Numbered from the stretch's first letter, positions 15,857 to 25,052 are shown. The stretch: DNA of 40,096 nucleotides from Hellea sp. (GCA_020629135.1 JAHDDX010000018.1:1-40096); one strand, 5' to 3'. The notes: generated from the letters alone by a model not told the origin. Numbers and translations: made by a program.

Positions 15857-18154
15857 CTAATTCCGGATTGACTTCCCATGATCGAGCAGGCCGATAATCC
15901 GGGCCTGGGTGGCTTCGGATTTCGCCAGGGTGAGGAAGGCGCGGCGTTCCGCATCGAGCAGGTCCTGTTCGCTCCATTCGGTACCCGGCGCAATCTCCCC
16001 GCCCGTCAAGATGCGCGCAAACTCGGTCGAAACCACTGCGTCATGTGGATAGAGCTTGCCCTTCGCCACCATATTATTGGCCCAGTTGACCATTTTTTCA
16101 AACAGTGGCTGACCCGCCATTTTGAGTGGCGGTCGATCAAATGCGACCTGCTCGGACCCATCCTTGACCGCCGCCATGGCTTCGGAAAACAGGCGGTCAC
16201 GATTATTGACGTAACGATCATTGGGACGGAGCATGGCCATGTCGCGCGCAAGAATTGGCGAGCTGGCCGTCTTACCGTAGCCGAGCGCCATATAAGCCTC
16301 CCAGGCCGCCTGTTCCATGTCGCATTCCTTGGCGGCGAGCCAGCGATAAAGAGTTTCCTTGCAGCCCCCGCCACCGGGGATCAGGCCGACGCCGGATTCC
16401 ACGAGACCCATATTGGAGTTGGCGTGACAAATGACCTGTTTGGCATGAAGGACAACTTCAAACCCACCGCCGAGCGATAAGCCCACCGGCGCCGCAATCA
16501 CGGGGAAACTTGCCCGCGCCATTTTGAGGCCGGTCTGCTGGAAATGATCCAAAAAGCGATCAAGCCCATCCCAATCTGAGGCTTCGAAATAAGACCGGAC
16601 CTCACGCAGATCGGCGCCGCAAGAGAAATGCTGCGCGTCATTGTGAATAATCAAACCGTCGAGGCTATTCGCGCTGACATGATCCAGGGCCTTGTCCAAT
16701 ATCTGCATGGACTGAGATCCCAGCGCATTGGCTTTGGAATGAAACTCAACCAGGACCACATCTTCAACATTATAGGCACTGGCCGCTTCGTTCTCAAAAA
16801 TCGGGTTCAGGGTCTTTTTGCGATCATTAAAACGCAGCGTCCCGTCTGGACGTTCAATGGCTTTTAAGCCGCCACCGTGAACCAGGGTTGAGAGCTCGCC
16901 GTCCGTACTGTAAAACGACCCACCTGCTGCCTGACGTAAATAATCGGGCACGGCTCTTTGTTCTTTTTCAAGGCGCTCAATCAGATAATCCACGCCAATA
17001 TCGTCGATCAGTTCAAACGGTCCCTTAATCCAGTTATATCCCATCTTCATGGCGTCATCGACGCCCACGGGCGTGTCGCCAACTTCTGGGATCAGTCCGG
17101 CGGCATAGACCAGCACCCGAGACATCACCTGCCAGGCATAATCGCCATAGCGGCTGTCATCCTCGAGAATATGAATAATGCCGTCTTTTTCCGCCTTTGC
17201 GGCGGGTCCATGATGAAAAGCACTGACAGCTTCATAGTCACCAGTCTCGAGATTGATGACCTGTTTGTCACCATCCTTGCTTCGGTAAAATCCCTGACCG
17301 GATTTGCGTCCTTTTTGACCATTGGCGATCATTTCAGTCATCAAAGGAAGCTTTGTCCCAAAGGTATGGAAATCATCCCCGTCTGGTAGAATACTAACCA
17401 GGCTGGCCGCCACGTCCGACATCAAATCAATGCCGATTAGGTCATAAAGCCCGAAGACGCCAGTTTTGGGAATACCCATGGGGCGACCGAAAATACCGTC
17501 CGCCTCGCTCGGCGTAAGCCCCATATCATTGGCCAGGTGCAAGGCCGTTTGGATCGCATAACATCCGACGCGGTTTCCAAGGAAACCCGGCGTATCGGCA
17601 CATGGCACAACCCCTTTTCCAAGCTGCTCATCACAAAAGGCGTGAAGCTCGGCCATAATCGCCGGGTCCGTATCTTCGCCCGCCACGAGTTCCAGCAAAG
17701 GCATCATACGAACCGGGTTAAAGAAATGCGTAATCGCAAAACGTTTGCGAAATTCGATGGGCATGTCTTCGACCAAAAGGCGGATCGGAATGGTCGAAGT
17801 GTTTGAGGTTATGATTGCCTGATCATGACAGACCGAATCCAGTTTTTGATACAGATCCTTTTTGAGGTCCAGGCGCTCCAGAATAGCTTCGGCGATCCAG
17901 TCGCAATCGGCCAGCTTGTCAAAATCATCGCGAATATTGCCGACCGTGATCAGCTTCCCATGTTCAGGGCTGAGCACGCCCGGATTGGCCGGATTGGTGA
18001 CGCGGTCTTTGCCACGCTGAGCGAGCGCATTCACGTCCTCCCCGTCGCTTGGAAGATCGAGCAATAAAACCTCAATTCCGGCATTGGCGACCTGTCCGGC
18101 AATACCCGCGCCCATAGTCCCTGCGCCGATAACGGCCGCTTTTTGAATTCCCAT
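15857..18154 (-). CDS. Bifunctional 3-hydroxyacyl-CoA dehydrogenase / enoyl-CoA hydratase
   Basis: The 765-residue protein starts behind AGGAG. Residues 1-190 are the NAD-binding 3-hydroxyacyl-CoA dehydrogenase domain (AVIGAGTMGAGIAGQVANAG; ITHFFNPVRMMPLLE), followed by two C-terminal HCDH domains to about residue 400. An enoyl-CoA hydratase/crotonase domain follows at about 480-700, with oxyanion-hole segments FSCGADLRE and GLSLGGGFEVVLHA. The order (dehydrogenase first, hydratase second) is that of FadN-type proteins rather than E. coli FadB. It catalyses the second and third steps of beta-oxidation. It lies 9 bases after a hydrolase gene in a minus-strand operon. A thiolase is not present in the window. 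Acyl chain specificity is unknown. Confidence 0.88.
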   Translation of the reverse strand: MGIQKAAVIGAGTMGAGIAGQVANAGIEVLLLDLPSDGEDVNALAQRGKDRVTNPANPGVLSPEHGKLITVGNIRDDFDKLADCDWIAEAILERLDLKKDLYQKLDSVCHDQAIITSNTSTIPIRLLVEDMPIEFRKRFAITHFFNPVRMMPLLELVAGEDTDPAIMAELHAFCDEQLGKGVVPCADTPGFLGNRVGCYAIQTALHLANDMGLTPSEADGIFGRPMGIPKTGVFGLYDLIGIDLMSDVAASLVSILPDGDDFHTFGTKLPLMTEMIANGQKGRKSGQGFYRSKDGDKQVINLETGDYEAVSAFHHGPAAKAEKDGIIHILEDDSRYGDYAWQVMSRVLVYAAGLIPEVGDTPVGVDDAMKMGYNWIKGPFELIDDIGVDYLIERLEKEQRAVPDYLRQAAGGSFYSTDGELSTLVHGGGLKAIERPDGTLRFNDRKKTLNPIFENEAASAYNVEDVVLVEFHSKANALGSQSMQILDKALDHVSANSLDGLIIHNDAQHFSCGADLREVRSYFEASDWDGLDRFLDHFQQTGLKMARASFPVIAAPVGLSLGGGFEVVLHAKQVICHANSNMGLVESGVGLIPGGGGCKETLYRWLAAKECDMEQAAWEAYMALGYGKTASSPILARDMAMLRPNDRYVNNRDRLFSEAMAAVKDGSEQVAFDRPPLKMAGQPLFEKMVNWANNMVAKGKLYPHDAVVSTEFARILTGGEIAPGTEWSEQDLLDAERRAFLTLAKSEATQARIIGLLDHGKSIRN

Positions 18155-18163
18155 GATGATCTC

Positions 18164-18970
18164 CTAAGCGGCAGCTTGATTTTGCACCGACGAAATAAAG
18201 GCCCGCAGCGCGTTTAATGTCTCGCGCGGGGCTTCAATTGGCAACATATGGCCAAAGCCTTTGATAATGGTTGGCGACACGCCCATCGCCTCGGCCAATT
18301 TCAATCCGGCTTTGATCGGGGTCATTTTGTCTTGATCGGCCAGGATACAACATCCCGGAATATTGCCCAAAGCCTGAACGGCGTCGGATCCACCCTGATA
18401 ATCGGCGCAGGCCTGAAGATCGACCGCGAGCGGATTACGGCTCATTATGGCCCGACCAATGGCAATGGGTTGCATGCCGGGCACCGCACTTGCGCCGTTA
18501 TGTGCACCGGGCCCAAACCCCCAATTGACCATCATATGGGCGGCCTTGGCGGCGCTGTCTTTAGCCGTATCAATCAAAGCCTGATTGACCGGAATAGCGG
18601 CGGCGGTTCCGATCGCGGTCAGGGAGAGCACTCGATCGGGATTGTTTTTTGCAAATTCTAATGCCGTCAGGAAACCTTGAGAATGCCCGACGATATGCGC
18701 GGCTTTGACATCCGCAGCATCCAGGAATTCAGATAGCCAGGCGGCGCTTACTTCGATTGAGGCACAGGGTTCCCCGCCGCTTAGACTGTGTCCCGGAAGG
18801 TCGGGTGCCAATACGGAATAGCCGTGATAGGCAAACCAACGCGTTTGCAAGGCCCATCCGCGATGATCCAGTCCACTCCCATGTAAGAAGACAACCGTCG
18901 GCAAATTCGGATCAAATTCTTTTCCGCCTGTGGCCGCAAAGACGTCGGCGCCGTTTACGCTTAATCTCAT
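18164..18970 (-). CDS. Alpha/beta hydrolase (serine nucleophile)
   Basis: This 268-residue protein shows the oxyanion motif FLHGSGLDHRGW, nucleophile elbow GHSQG (IVGHSQGFLTAL), the acid in ADQDKMTP and the His in KGFGHMLP. It is a cytosolic esterase or C-C hydrolase of the general alpha/beta-hydrolase type. Its start overlaps the metY stop in an ATGA arrangement, implying translational coupling, and the beta-oxidation gene follows after 9 bases. Substrate unknown. Confidence 0.85.
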   Translation of the reverse strand: MRLSVNGADVFAATGGKEFDPNLPTVVFLHGSGLDHRGWALQTRWFAYHGYSVLAPDLPGHSLSGGEPCASIEVSAAWLSEFLDAADVKAAHIVGHSQGFLTALEFAKNNPDRVLSLTAIGTAAAIPVNQALIDTAKDSAAKAAHMMVNWGFGPGAHNGASAVPGMQPIAIGRAIMSRNPLAVDLQACADYQGGSDAVQALGNIPGCCILADQDKMTPIKAGLKLAEAMGVSPTIIKGFGHMLPIEAPRETLNALRAFISSVQNQAAA

Positions 18971-20265
18971 GACGTCGCCCTCGCCGCGGCTTTCAGCCCT
19001 TTGGAGAAATCGCCGATAATATCTTTGATGTCTTCCAGACCGACCGAGACCCGGATCAAATCTTCGCTGATCCCGGCAGCTTCAAGGGCGTCTTTATCAA
19101 GGCGCGAATGGGTCGTGGACCCGGGATGGATGACCAGCGTCCGGCTGTCACCGACATTGGCCAGGTGACTGGAAAGCTGCACCGCATTGACAAAAGCCGT
19201 TCCACCGGCCCGACCGCCCGTCACGCCAAAACACAGCATGGAGCCGGCCCCGTTTGGAAACAGGGATTTGGCAACATCTGCGCTCGCATTGCTTTCAAGT
19301 TCGGGGTGATTAACCCAGGTCACAGCGTCTTGCTCTAACAGCCAATCCCGCAGCGCAACCGTGTTTTCGACATGTTTTTGCATACGCAAGTTCAAAGTCT
19401 CGACGCCCTGTAAAATCAGAAACGCGTTTTGCGGCGCCATAGCCGGGCCAAGGTCGCGCATGGCCTCGGAACGTACTTTCATGGCAAAACAATTCGGACC
19501 GAATTCTTCCCAGAACCGCATACCATGATAAGGCGCAAAGGGCTCCGTCATTTCCGGGAAACGGCCATTGCCCCAATCAAAATTACCGCCGTCGATGATC
19601 GCCCCGCCAATTGCTGTCCCATGTCCACCGATCCATTTCGTCACGGAATGCACAACGATGTTTGCACCGTGTTCGATCGGTCGACAAAGTGCGGGTGTTG
19701 AAAATGTTGCGTCGACGACAACCGGGATACCCTTGGCATTGGCGATACGGGCTATTTCCGGCAGGTTGGATACTTCCATCCCCGGATTGGAAATGCTTTC
19801 ACAAAACACCAATTTTGTGTTGGGTTTGATCGCGGCTTCTAACGCTTTTGCATCATTAATCGGTATAAAATCTGTCTGAATATCAAAGCGTGGTAAGGTG
19901 TGCCTCAATAAGGTCGCGGTAGAACCGTAAATTTGAGCGGAAGAGACAATATGATCGCCCGCGGAACACAAGGTCGTAAATGTCGAATACAGCGCCGACA
20001 TACCTGATGCCGTACAAATCGCACCACTGCCGCCTTCGAGAGCCGCCAATCTTTGCTCCAATACCGCTACGGTCGGATTAGAAATTCGCGAGTAGATATG
20101 CCCGCCGCGCTCGACATTAAACAGAGACTGCGCGTCCGACACATCGTCAAAGGCGAAAGACGTTGTTTGATAGATCGGAACGGCGCGCGATCCATAATCT
20201 GATTCCGGGGAATACCCTGTGTGCAAGGCGATGGTAGACGGTTTGTAAAAGGAAGAATTGCTCAT
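18967..20265 (-). CDS. metY: O-acetylhomoserine sulfhydrylase (MetY) family PLP enzyme
   Basis: The 432-residue protein belongs to the Cys/Met metabolism PLP family. The PLP lysine is in HSVTKWIGGHG, the Asp binding the pyridine nitrogen is in VVVDATFSTP, and YSRISNPT and ASGMSALYS are family motifs. The length above 420 residues and the segments typical of MetY favour O-acetylhomoserine sulfhydrylase over MetB or MetC. It would make homocysteine from sulfide, or methionine from methanethiol. No ribosome binding site precedes its ATG; instead a five-codon reading frame with its own site overlaps the start. The downstream hydrolase overlaps by four bases. Link to DMSP or methyl metabolism is conceivable but only inferred. 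Confidence 0.88.
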   Translation of the reverse strand: MSNSSFYKPSTIALHTGYSPESDYGSRAVPIYQTTSFAFDDVSDAQSLFNVERGGHIYSRISNPTVAVLEQRLAALEGGSGAICTASGMSALYSTFTTLCSAGDHIVSSAQIYGSTATLLRHTLPRFDIQTDFIPINDAKALEAAIKPNTKLVFCESISNPGMEVSNLPEIARIANAKGIPVVVDATFSTPALCRPIEHGANIVVHSVTKWIGGHGTAIGGAIIDGGNFDWGNGRFPEMTEPFAPYHGMRFWEEFGPNCFAMKVRSEAMRDLGPAMAPQNAFLILQGVETLNLRMQKHVENTVALRDWLLEQDAVTWVNHPELESNASADVAKSLFPNGAGSMLCFGVTGGRAGGTAFVNAVQLSSHLANVGDSRTLVIHPGSTTHSRLDKDALEAAGISEDLIRVSVGLEDIKDIIGDFSKGLKAAARATS

Positions 20266-20279
20266 GATAATCTATTCAT
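20262..20279 (-). other. Possible leader mini-ORF coupled to metY
   Basis: An ATG at 20279 with an AGG site five bases upstream opens a five-codon frame (MNRLS) whose TGA overlaps the metY ATG as ATGA. The metY start itself has no recognisable ribosome binding site, so re-initiation after this mini-ORF is plausible. Such short frames also occur by chance. Confidence 0.3.
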
Positions 20280-20329
20280 ATTGACCTGCAAAAAGGCGTA
20301 AATTGTAATTGATATTTTGTCGAGGATGC

Positions 20330-21145
20330 CTAGTCGAAAAAATCGAGTATTTGTGCGTGCACTTGCTCAGGCGCTTCCATTTGAACCAAATGTCCGGCTT
20401 CAGAAATGGGGAAAAATTCAGAGTTAGGAATAGCCGCGTGCAATCGCCTTCCGGTCGCAATAGGAATCCACTCGTCCGCCTCACCCCATAAAATGCGAAC
20501 CGGACAGCGAATATCAGAATATTGAACTTCAACCTCATCCGTATACTTTTGATCGGCCTGAGCAATCTGTCGATAAAATGCGGCTTGTCCTGACGATGTT
20601 TCCCAAGGTGTCATTAATCCGGATAAATCGTCTATCTTTGGCTCTTTATGCAGAGCGCCTTTAATGTACGCTTCTAAAATAGCTTTGTGAATATAGGGCG
20701 GCGTTCCTGAAAAGGCGGTTTCATGTTCCCGGACATGGGCAAAAAATGGCGAGCCCCACGGGGCCAGTGCAACGACGTTCATCAAGAGCAATTTTCGATA
20801 ATTGCGGCCGTGAAGTAAATGGGCCCTTAGCGAAATCGCACCACCAAAATCATGAGCGGCCACAAACGGATCCGCCAATTCCCAATGTTCCAACAGCTCT
20901 GAAAAAATCTGTCCTTGTATGTCCAGAGATACTTTTTGACGGTCTCGCATTTCCGAACGGCCATAGCCGATCAAATCATAGTAATGGACGCGAAACCGCT
21001 TCTCCAAAGCAGGAAGGATTTTGGAGAAGCTGAAGGATGACCAAGGGGTCCCATGCACCAGAACCAGGTCTGGTCCATGTCCTTTTATGCCGTACCGAAC
21101 CGCCCCCTGACCCGTTTCAAAAACATGTTCAAGGGCCGGCTCCAT
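20330..21145 (-). CDS. Alpha/beta hydrolase with aspartate nucleophile (epoxide hydrolase/dehalogenase type)
   Basis: Starting at ATG 21145, one base after the mttB-2 stop, this gives 271 residues beginning MEPALEHVFETG. Motifs are VHGTPWSS (oxyanion hole), AHDFGGA at the nucleophile elbow, WGEADEWIP (acid) and SEAGHLVQMEAP (His). The residue at the nucleophile position is Asp rather than Ser, which is the pattern of epoxide hydrolases, haloalkane dehalogenases and haloacetate dehalogenases. Being last in the one-carbon operon, it may act on a degradation product of the methylated substrate, but nothing in the sequence shows which. Confidence 0.8.
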   Translation of the reverse strand: MEPALEHVFETGQGAVRYGIKGHGPDLVLVHGTPWSSFSFSKILPALEKRFRVHYYDLIGYGRSEMRDRQKVSLDIQGQIFSELLEHWELADPFVAAHDFGGAISLRAHLLHGRNYRKLLLMNVVALAPWGSPFFAHVREHETAFSGTPPYIHKAILEAYIKGALHKEPKIDDLSGLMTPWETSSGQAAFYRQIAQADQKYTDEVEVQYSDIRCPVRILWGEADEWIPIATGRRLHAAIPNSEFFPISEAGHLVQMEAPEQVHAQILDFFD

Positions 21146-21146
21146 T

Positions 21147-22679
21147 TTAGCTGATATTACTATCCGGGAAGCTGGACTTTTTATCGTCCATATATTTGAG
21201 CAGGCGCGCATCGATATCAGGATCGAGCTCGGGCAAAGTATATTCCTTCAGCATGGTTTTATACTTTGCCGCGGCGCGATCTTCAGCGGACAGAGACCCG
21301 TCTTCGACCCATTGCTCATAGCTGTTATTGTCCGCGACTTCGGAAATATAGAAGGCTTCTTTGAAGTTCTTTTGGGTGTGTTCACACCCCAGGAAATGCT
21401 GTCCCGGTCCGACATCGGCAAGTGCGTCAAGCGCCTGCCCGTTATCGCTCATATCGACACCTTGGGCGTAGACCGCCATCATACCGGCCTGGTCGGCATC
21501 CATGATAAATTTCTCATATCCCATAGACAAACCGCCTTCCTGCCATCCCGCCGTATGCAGCATAAAGTTCACACCCGCGAGCAAACCATTTTGCAGCGTA
21601 TTGGCCGCTTCATAGGCCGCTTGTGCGTCCGGCAGTTTGGACGCGTTAAATCCTCCGGCTGAGCGGAACGGCACACCCAGACGCCGGGCCAAAGCTGCGC
21701 CCATATTGATCACAAGCGAAGCTTCTGGCGTTCCAAAGGTCGGTGCGCCGGATTGCATGGACATAGACGACACAAAGTTTCCGTAAATCACAGGCGAACC
21801 CGGACGGATTAATTGCGCCAGCGCCATGCCGACCATCCCCTCGGCCAGACTTTGAGCCGCCACAGCGGCGGCCGTCACGGGTGACATGGCCCCGGCAACG
21901 ATGAACGGGCTGGGCATAACCGCCTGATTGTGACGTGAGTAATTCTTCAATGCGCCGAGCATGACACTGTCATAGGTCATAGGTGAGTTGGCATTGATCA
22001 GATTGACCATGACACAGTTCTCTTCGACAAAATCTTCGCCGAAAACAATCTTGGACATTTCAACCGAGTCCAAAGCCCGGCGCGGTGCGGTCACAGAGCC
22101 CATAAAAGCTTTGTCCGAATATTTGATATGGGAATAGACCATATCATAGTGCCTTTTGTTCACAGGCAGATCGACTGGCTCACAAATCGTACCACCGCTG
22201 TGATGCAGATGCGGTGACATATAGGCCAGCTTCACGAAATTTCGGAAATCTTCGATGGTCGCGTAACGGCGGCCTTCGTCTTTGGAATAAACGAACGGTG
22301 AACCATAGGCAGGCACCAGCACCGTGTTCTTACCGCCAATTTCGACATTATTTGCCGGGTTCCGGGCGTGTTGGGTAAACTGTGCCGGGGCCGTTTTTTG
22401 AATAAGCTCGCGCAGCATACCGCGCGGGAATTTAACCCGTTCACCTTCGGCACTCGCACCGGCAGCCACGAAGATATCAATGCTTTCCTGATCTTCTTTG
22501 ATATCGATCCCGATATCTTGCAGGATTGTATCCGCATTATGCTCAAGCTGTGCGAGATCCGTATCATTCAGGACCGAATATTCCGGGATCTTGCGGGTGA
22601 TATAAGGTTTGCGCGGCGCCTCTGTGGCGGCGCGGGCTGCGGCGCGACCGGCGCGCCCTCCTCTTGCTCGTCTGGCCAT
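21147..22679 (-). CDS. MttB-family corrinoid-dependent amine methyltransferase 2 (non-pyrrolysine)
   Basis: The true start is ATG 22679 behind AAAGG; the open frame extends further upstream but through the neighbouring gene. The 510-residue product is a paralogue of the protein at 3834-5363 and matches it along its length (YGSPFVYSKDEGRRYATIEDF, SDKAFMGSVTAPRRA, SSMSMQSGAPTFGTPEASL and HTAGWQEGGLSMGYEKFI as separate pieces). There is no in-frame amber codon, so it is a non-pyrrolysine MttB. The N-terminus is Arg/Gly/Ala-rich (MARRARGGRAGRAAARAA), a tail that precedes the barrel. It sits 13 bases after the activase gene inside the corrinoid operon, so it is probably the dedicated methyl-donor enzyme for the corrinoid protein encoded upstream. 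Its substrate probably differs from that of paralogue 1. Confidence 0.87.
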   Translation of the reverse strand: MARRARGGRAGRAAARAATEAPRKPYITRKIPEYSVLNDTDLAQLEHNADTILQDIGIDIKEDQESIDIFVAAGASAEGERVKFPRGMLRELIQKTAPAQFTQHARNPANNVEIGGKNTVLVPAYGSPFVYSKDEGRRYATIEDFRNFVKLAYMSPHLHHSGGTICEPVDLPVNKRHYDMVYSHIKYSDKAFMGSVTAPRRALDSVEMSKIVFGEDFVEENCVMVNLINANSPMTYDSVMLGALKNYSRHNQAVMPSPFIVAGAMSPVTAAAVAAQSLAEGMVGMALAQLIRPGSPVIYGNFVSSMSMQSGAPTFGTPEASLVINMGAALARRLGVPFRSAGGFNASKLPDAQAAYEAANTLQNGLLAGVNFMLHTAGWQEGGLSMGYEKFIMDADQAGMMAVYAQGVDMSDNGQALDALADVGPGQHFLGCEHTQKNFKEAFYISEVADNNSYEQWVEDGSLSAEDRAAAKYKTMLKEYTLPELDPDIDARLLKYMDDKKSSFPDSNIS

Positions 22680-22692
22680 AATAATACCTTTC

Positions 22693-24636
22693 TTAGCTGC
22701 GTCTTCTGCGACGACGACGTGGCGAGCTTTCCGGATCAGCCTCGGGTGCTGTCGGAAATGCCATGGCGTCGACAAAATATTGTTGAAATTTAGGTTCCAA
22801 TGCGGTCTCGACCTTTTCGATCTCGCGCACGGCTTTGATGATTTTCGGACGTTGGTCCTGATCCAGGAGCGCCATAGCGGCGCCCATACCCGCCGCATTT
22901 CCGACTGAGCGAATAATATCGGCAGCGGCGCGCGGAACAATCCCAATCTCTGATACATATTTCGGATCGAGATGGGTCCCAAATGCACCGGCGAGTAAAA
23001 CCTCGTCAAACTGTTCACAGCCCAAGGCTTCCGACAATAGTTCAGCCCCGGCGAATAAAGCGGCCTTGGCAAGTTGAACCGCGCGAATATCCGTCTGCTT
23101 GATAAATAACGGATTGTCCGGCCGATCAAGCAATAGATATTTTTGGCTTTTACCCTCATTGTCGGGCAACATCCGACCAGAGGTATCGCCTGAGCGATAC
23201 AGACCGCCTTTGTCGATTAATCCCGCATTGGCGAGTTCAACCATCACCTCAAAAATTCCTGATCCGCAAATTCCTGTGATTTTAAATTCCGAAAGATCAT
23301 CCTGGTCCGATAGCCAGTCGTCATGGCCGATAATCTTGATCTTGGATTGCTTGGTTACTGGATCAATGCGCACGCGTTCAATTGCACCGAGGCTTGCCCG
23401 GACCCCGCAACTGATCTCCGCCCCCTCAAGCGCTGGCCCTGTCGGCGATGACGCAGCAGCGACCTTGTCTTCATGGGACAAAACAATTTCGGCATTGGTA
23501 CCAATATCAACCAATAAGACTGATCGTCCGTCCATTTGGTCCATCTGGGTCAGGTATGCCGCCGTGGTATCGGCCCCGACATGTCCCCCGATCAAGGGGA
23601 AGAATGATATCTGGGCTGTTTCAGAAAGCCCGAGATCGAGTCGACCAGCCGGAATATCGATCCAATCTTTGATCGCAAGGGTAAACGGGGCCTGTCCGAG
23701 TTCGACCGGGTTTGCGCCAAGTAGTAAATGATGCATAATCGGATTGCCGACACAAATCACATCAAGCAATTGGTTCGGTCCCAAATCCAATTCAGTTACG
23801 GCTTCGCCGAGCATGGATTTGAGCTGCGCCCGGACGGCATCGGTCAATTTCACCTCGCCGCCTTTATTCATCATGATATATGAGACCCGGCTCATCAAAT
23901 CTTCGCCAAAACGGATTTGCGGGTTCATCGCCGCTTTTTCAAAGACCAGTTGTCCTGTAGCCAGATTGAACACATACATCGCTATCGAAGTCGAGCCTAC
24001 ATCAATGGCGGCACCGTATAAATCAAAGGGCGATGGCGGCCAAACGTCAATAATCGTATCATTATTGCGCACAACCGTGATGACTGTCCGATCATGAGCC
24101 CGCAAAATGTCCTGCAGCTTTATCAACATACGGTGGGTGGTCCGGACATCCAAACCGTGATGAGCTTTAAGTTCCTCGACGAGCGCCTCGCCGTCACTTG
24201 GATTATCCTCCAATGTCGGCACAGGCAATTGCACCATATGCAGCGTAATCGCCGGATTTACCGGCACATTAATTGGCGTGCTCTTCTTTTGGATTGAACT
24301 TTCAGATTGACGTGAATCGCTCGGAACCTCGACCACCAGATCACCCCGAATTTTCGCCCGACAGGCCAGACGTCGCGACGACGACAACTCTTCGTCGTGG
24401 ATGGCTTTCTTCTCGGTTGGTGTCAGCTTGCCAACATTTTCAGCTTTGACGTCTAGATTGAATTTGGCGTGTTTGCCCGTATCGATCTCAACCTGGCAGC
24501 GCTTGCACAGACCTTTGCCGCCACAAATCGACTGAATATCAACGCCGACTTCAAGCGCCACGTCATAGACAGTTTGTCCGTCTTGTGCTTCGGTCCGCAA
24601 TCCGGACGGCGTGAATATGACCGTGTGAGCGCTCAA
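22693..24636 (-). CDS. Reductive activator of corrinoid methyltransferases (RACE, DUF4445/ASKHA)
   Basis: This 647-residue protein has an N-terminal [2Fe-2S] ferredoxin domain with Cys38, Cys44, Cys47 (CGGKGLCKRC) and Cys92 (RRLAC). A linker follows to about residue 205, then a DUF4445/ASKHA ATPase-like domain (AAIDVGSTSIAMYVFNL; LLVDIGTNAEIVL; TGICGSGIFEV; LLAGAFGTHLDP). Proteins of this type use ATP-driven or reductant-driven one-electron transfer to return inactive Co(II) corrinoid to Co(I). The C-terminus ends with seven consecutive arginines (SPRRRRRRRS). Its ATG overlaps the GFA stop by four bases and mttB-2 follows after 13 bases, fixing its role in the same methyl-transfer system. Confidence 0.88.
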   Translation of the reverse strand: MSAHTVIFTPSGLRTEAQDGQTVYDVALEVGVDIQSICGGKGLCKRCQVEIDTGKHAKFNLDVKAENVGKLTPTEKKAIHDEELSSSRRLACRAKIRGDLVVEVPSDSRQSESSIQKKSTPINVPVNPAITLHMVQLPVPTLEDNPSDGEALVEELKAHHGLDVRTTHRMLIKLQDILRAHDRTVITVVRNNDTIIDVWPPSPFDLYGAAIDVGSTSIAMYVFNLATGQLVFEKAAMNPQIRFGEDLMSRVSYIMMNKGGEVKLTDAVRAQLKSMLGEAVTELDLGPNQLLDVICVGNPIMHHLLLGANPVELGQAPFTLAIKDWIDIPAGRLDLGLSETAQISFFPLIGGHVGADTTAAYLTQMDQMDGRSVLLVDIGTNAEIVLSHEDKVAAASSPTGPALEGAEISCGVRASLGAIERVRIDPVTKQSKIKIIGHDDWLSDQDDLSEFKITGICGSGIFEVMVELANAGLIDKGGLYRSGDTSGRMLPDNEGKSQKYLLLDRPDNPLFIKQTDIRAVQLAKAALFAGAELLSEALGCEQFDEVLLAGAFGTHLDPKYVSEIGIVPRAAADIIRSVGNAAGMGAAMALLDQDQRPKIIKAVREIEKVETALEPKFQQYFVDAMAFPTAPEADPESSPRRRRRRRS

Positions 24637-25052
24637 ACGTCCTTACCCTCCTGGCGCGTCCCGCCGGGCGGAAATCCTTCAAATTGTGGTAAGCCATCTG
24701 CAATTTCGAAATAGTCGGCTTTTTCTTCGACAAAGATATGTCCCATGACATCAAGTCCGTCTGTATCGTCCAGGCAGCCGACAAGAACACTGACCGTGTC
24801 ACGAGCCGCCTCATCCCAGAACATATAGCTACCACAGGATTTGCAATGCCCTGAATTTGATTTTTCAGAAATCGGCAGCCAATTCACGGGCCCTGAAATT
24901 TGAAGATTTTCACGTAATACACCTGCCGCCGCTATGTAACGCCCAGTCAATTTCTGGCATTGTTTGCAATGACAGTACCAGATATCAGACAGGCCCATCG
25001 CCTCGAATGACACGGCGCCGCAAAGGCAGGATCCTGTATAGGTTTTGACCAT
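24633..25052 (-). CDS. GFA/CENP-V family zinc protein
   Basis: This 139-residue protein has the Gfa zinc ligands Cys9-x-Cys11 (GSCLCGAVSF), Cys27-x-Cys29-x2-Cys32 (YCHCKQCQ) and Cys70-x2-Cys73 (GHCKSCGSY). Some relatives were described as glutathione-dependent formaldehyde-activating enzymes, but the family is broad and often mis-named. Its start overlaps the preceding stop (TAATG) and its end overlaps the RACE start (ATGA), so it is tightly coupled to corrinoid genes. A role in handling formaldehyde from N-demethylation is possible but unproven. Confidence 0.85.
   Translation of the reverse strand: MVKTYTGSCLCGAVSFEAMGLSDIWYCHCKQCQKLTGRYIAAAGVLRENLQISGPVNWLPISEKSNSGHCKSCGSYMFWDEAARDTVSVLVGCLDDTDGLDVMGHIFVEEKADYFEIADGLPQFEGFPPGGTRQEGKDV

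Noticed and set aside
20266-20329. SAM-II riboswitch before metY
   Set aside because: The 64-base leader does not show the recalled SAM-II core sequence; a covariance-model search would settle it.
21147-23159. 670-codon version of mttB-2
   Set aside because: The extra N-terminal 160 residues lie over the RACE gene in another frame; ATG 22679 has a ribosome binding site and matches the paralogue's length.
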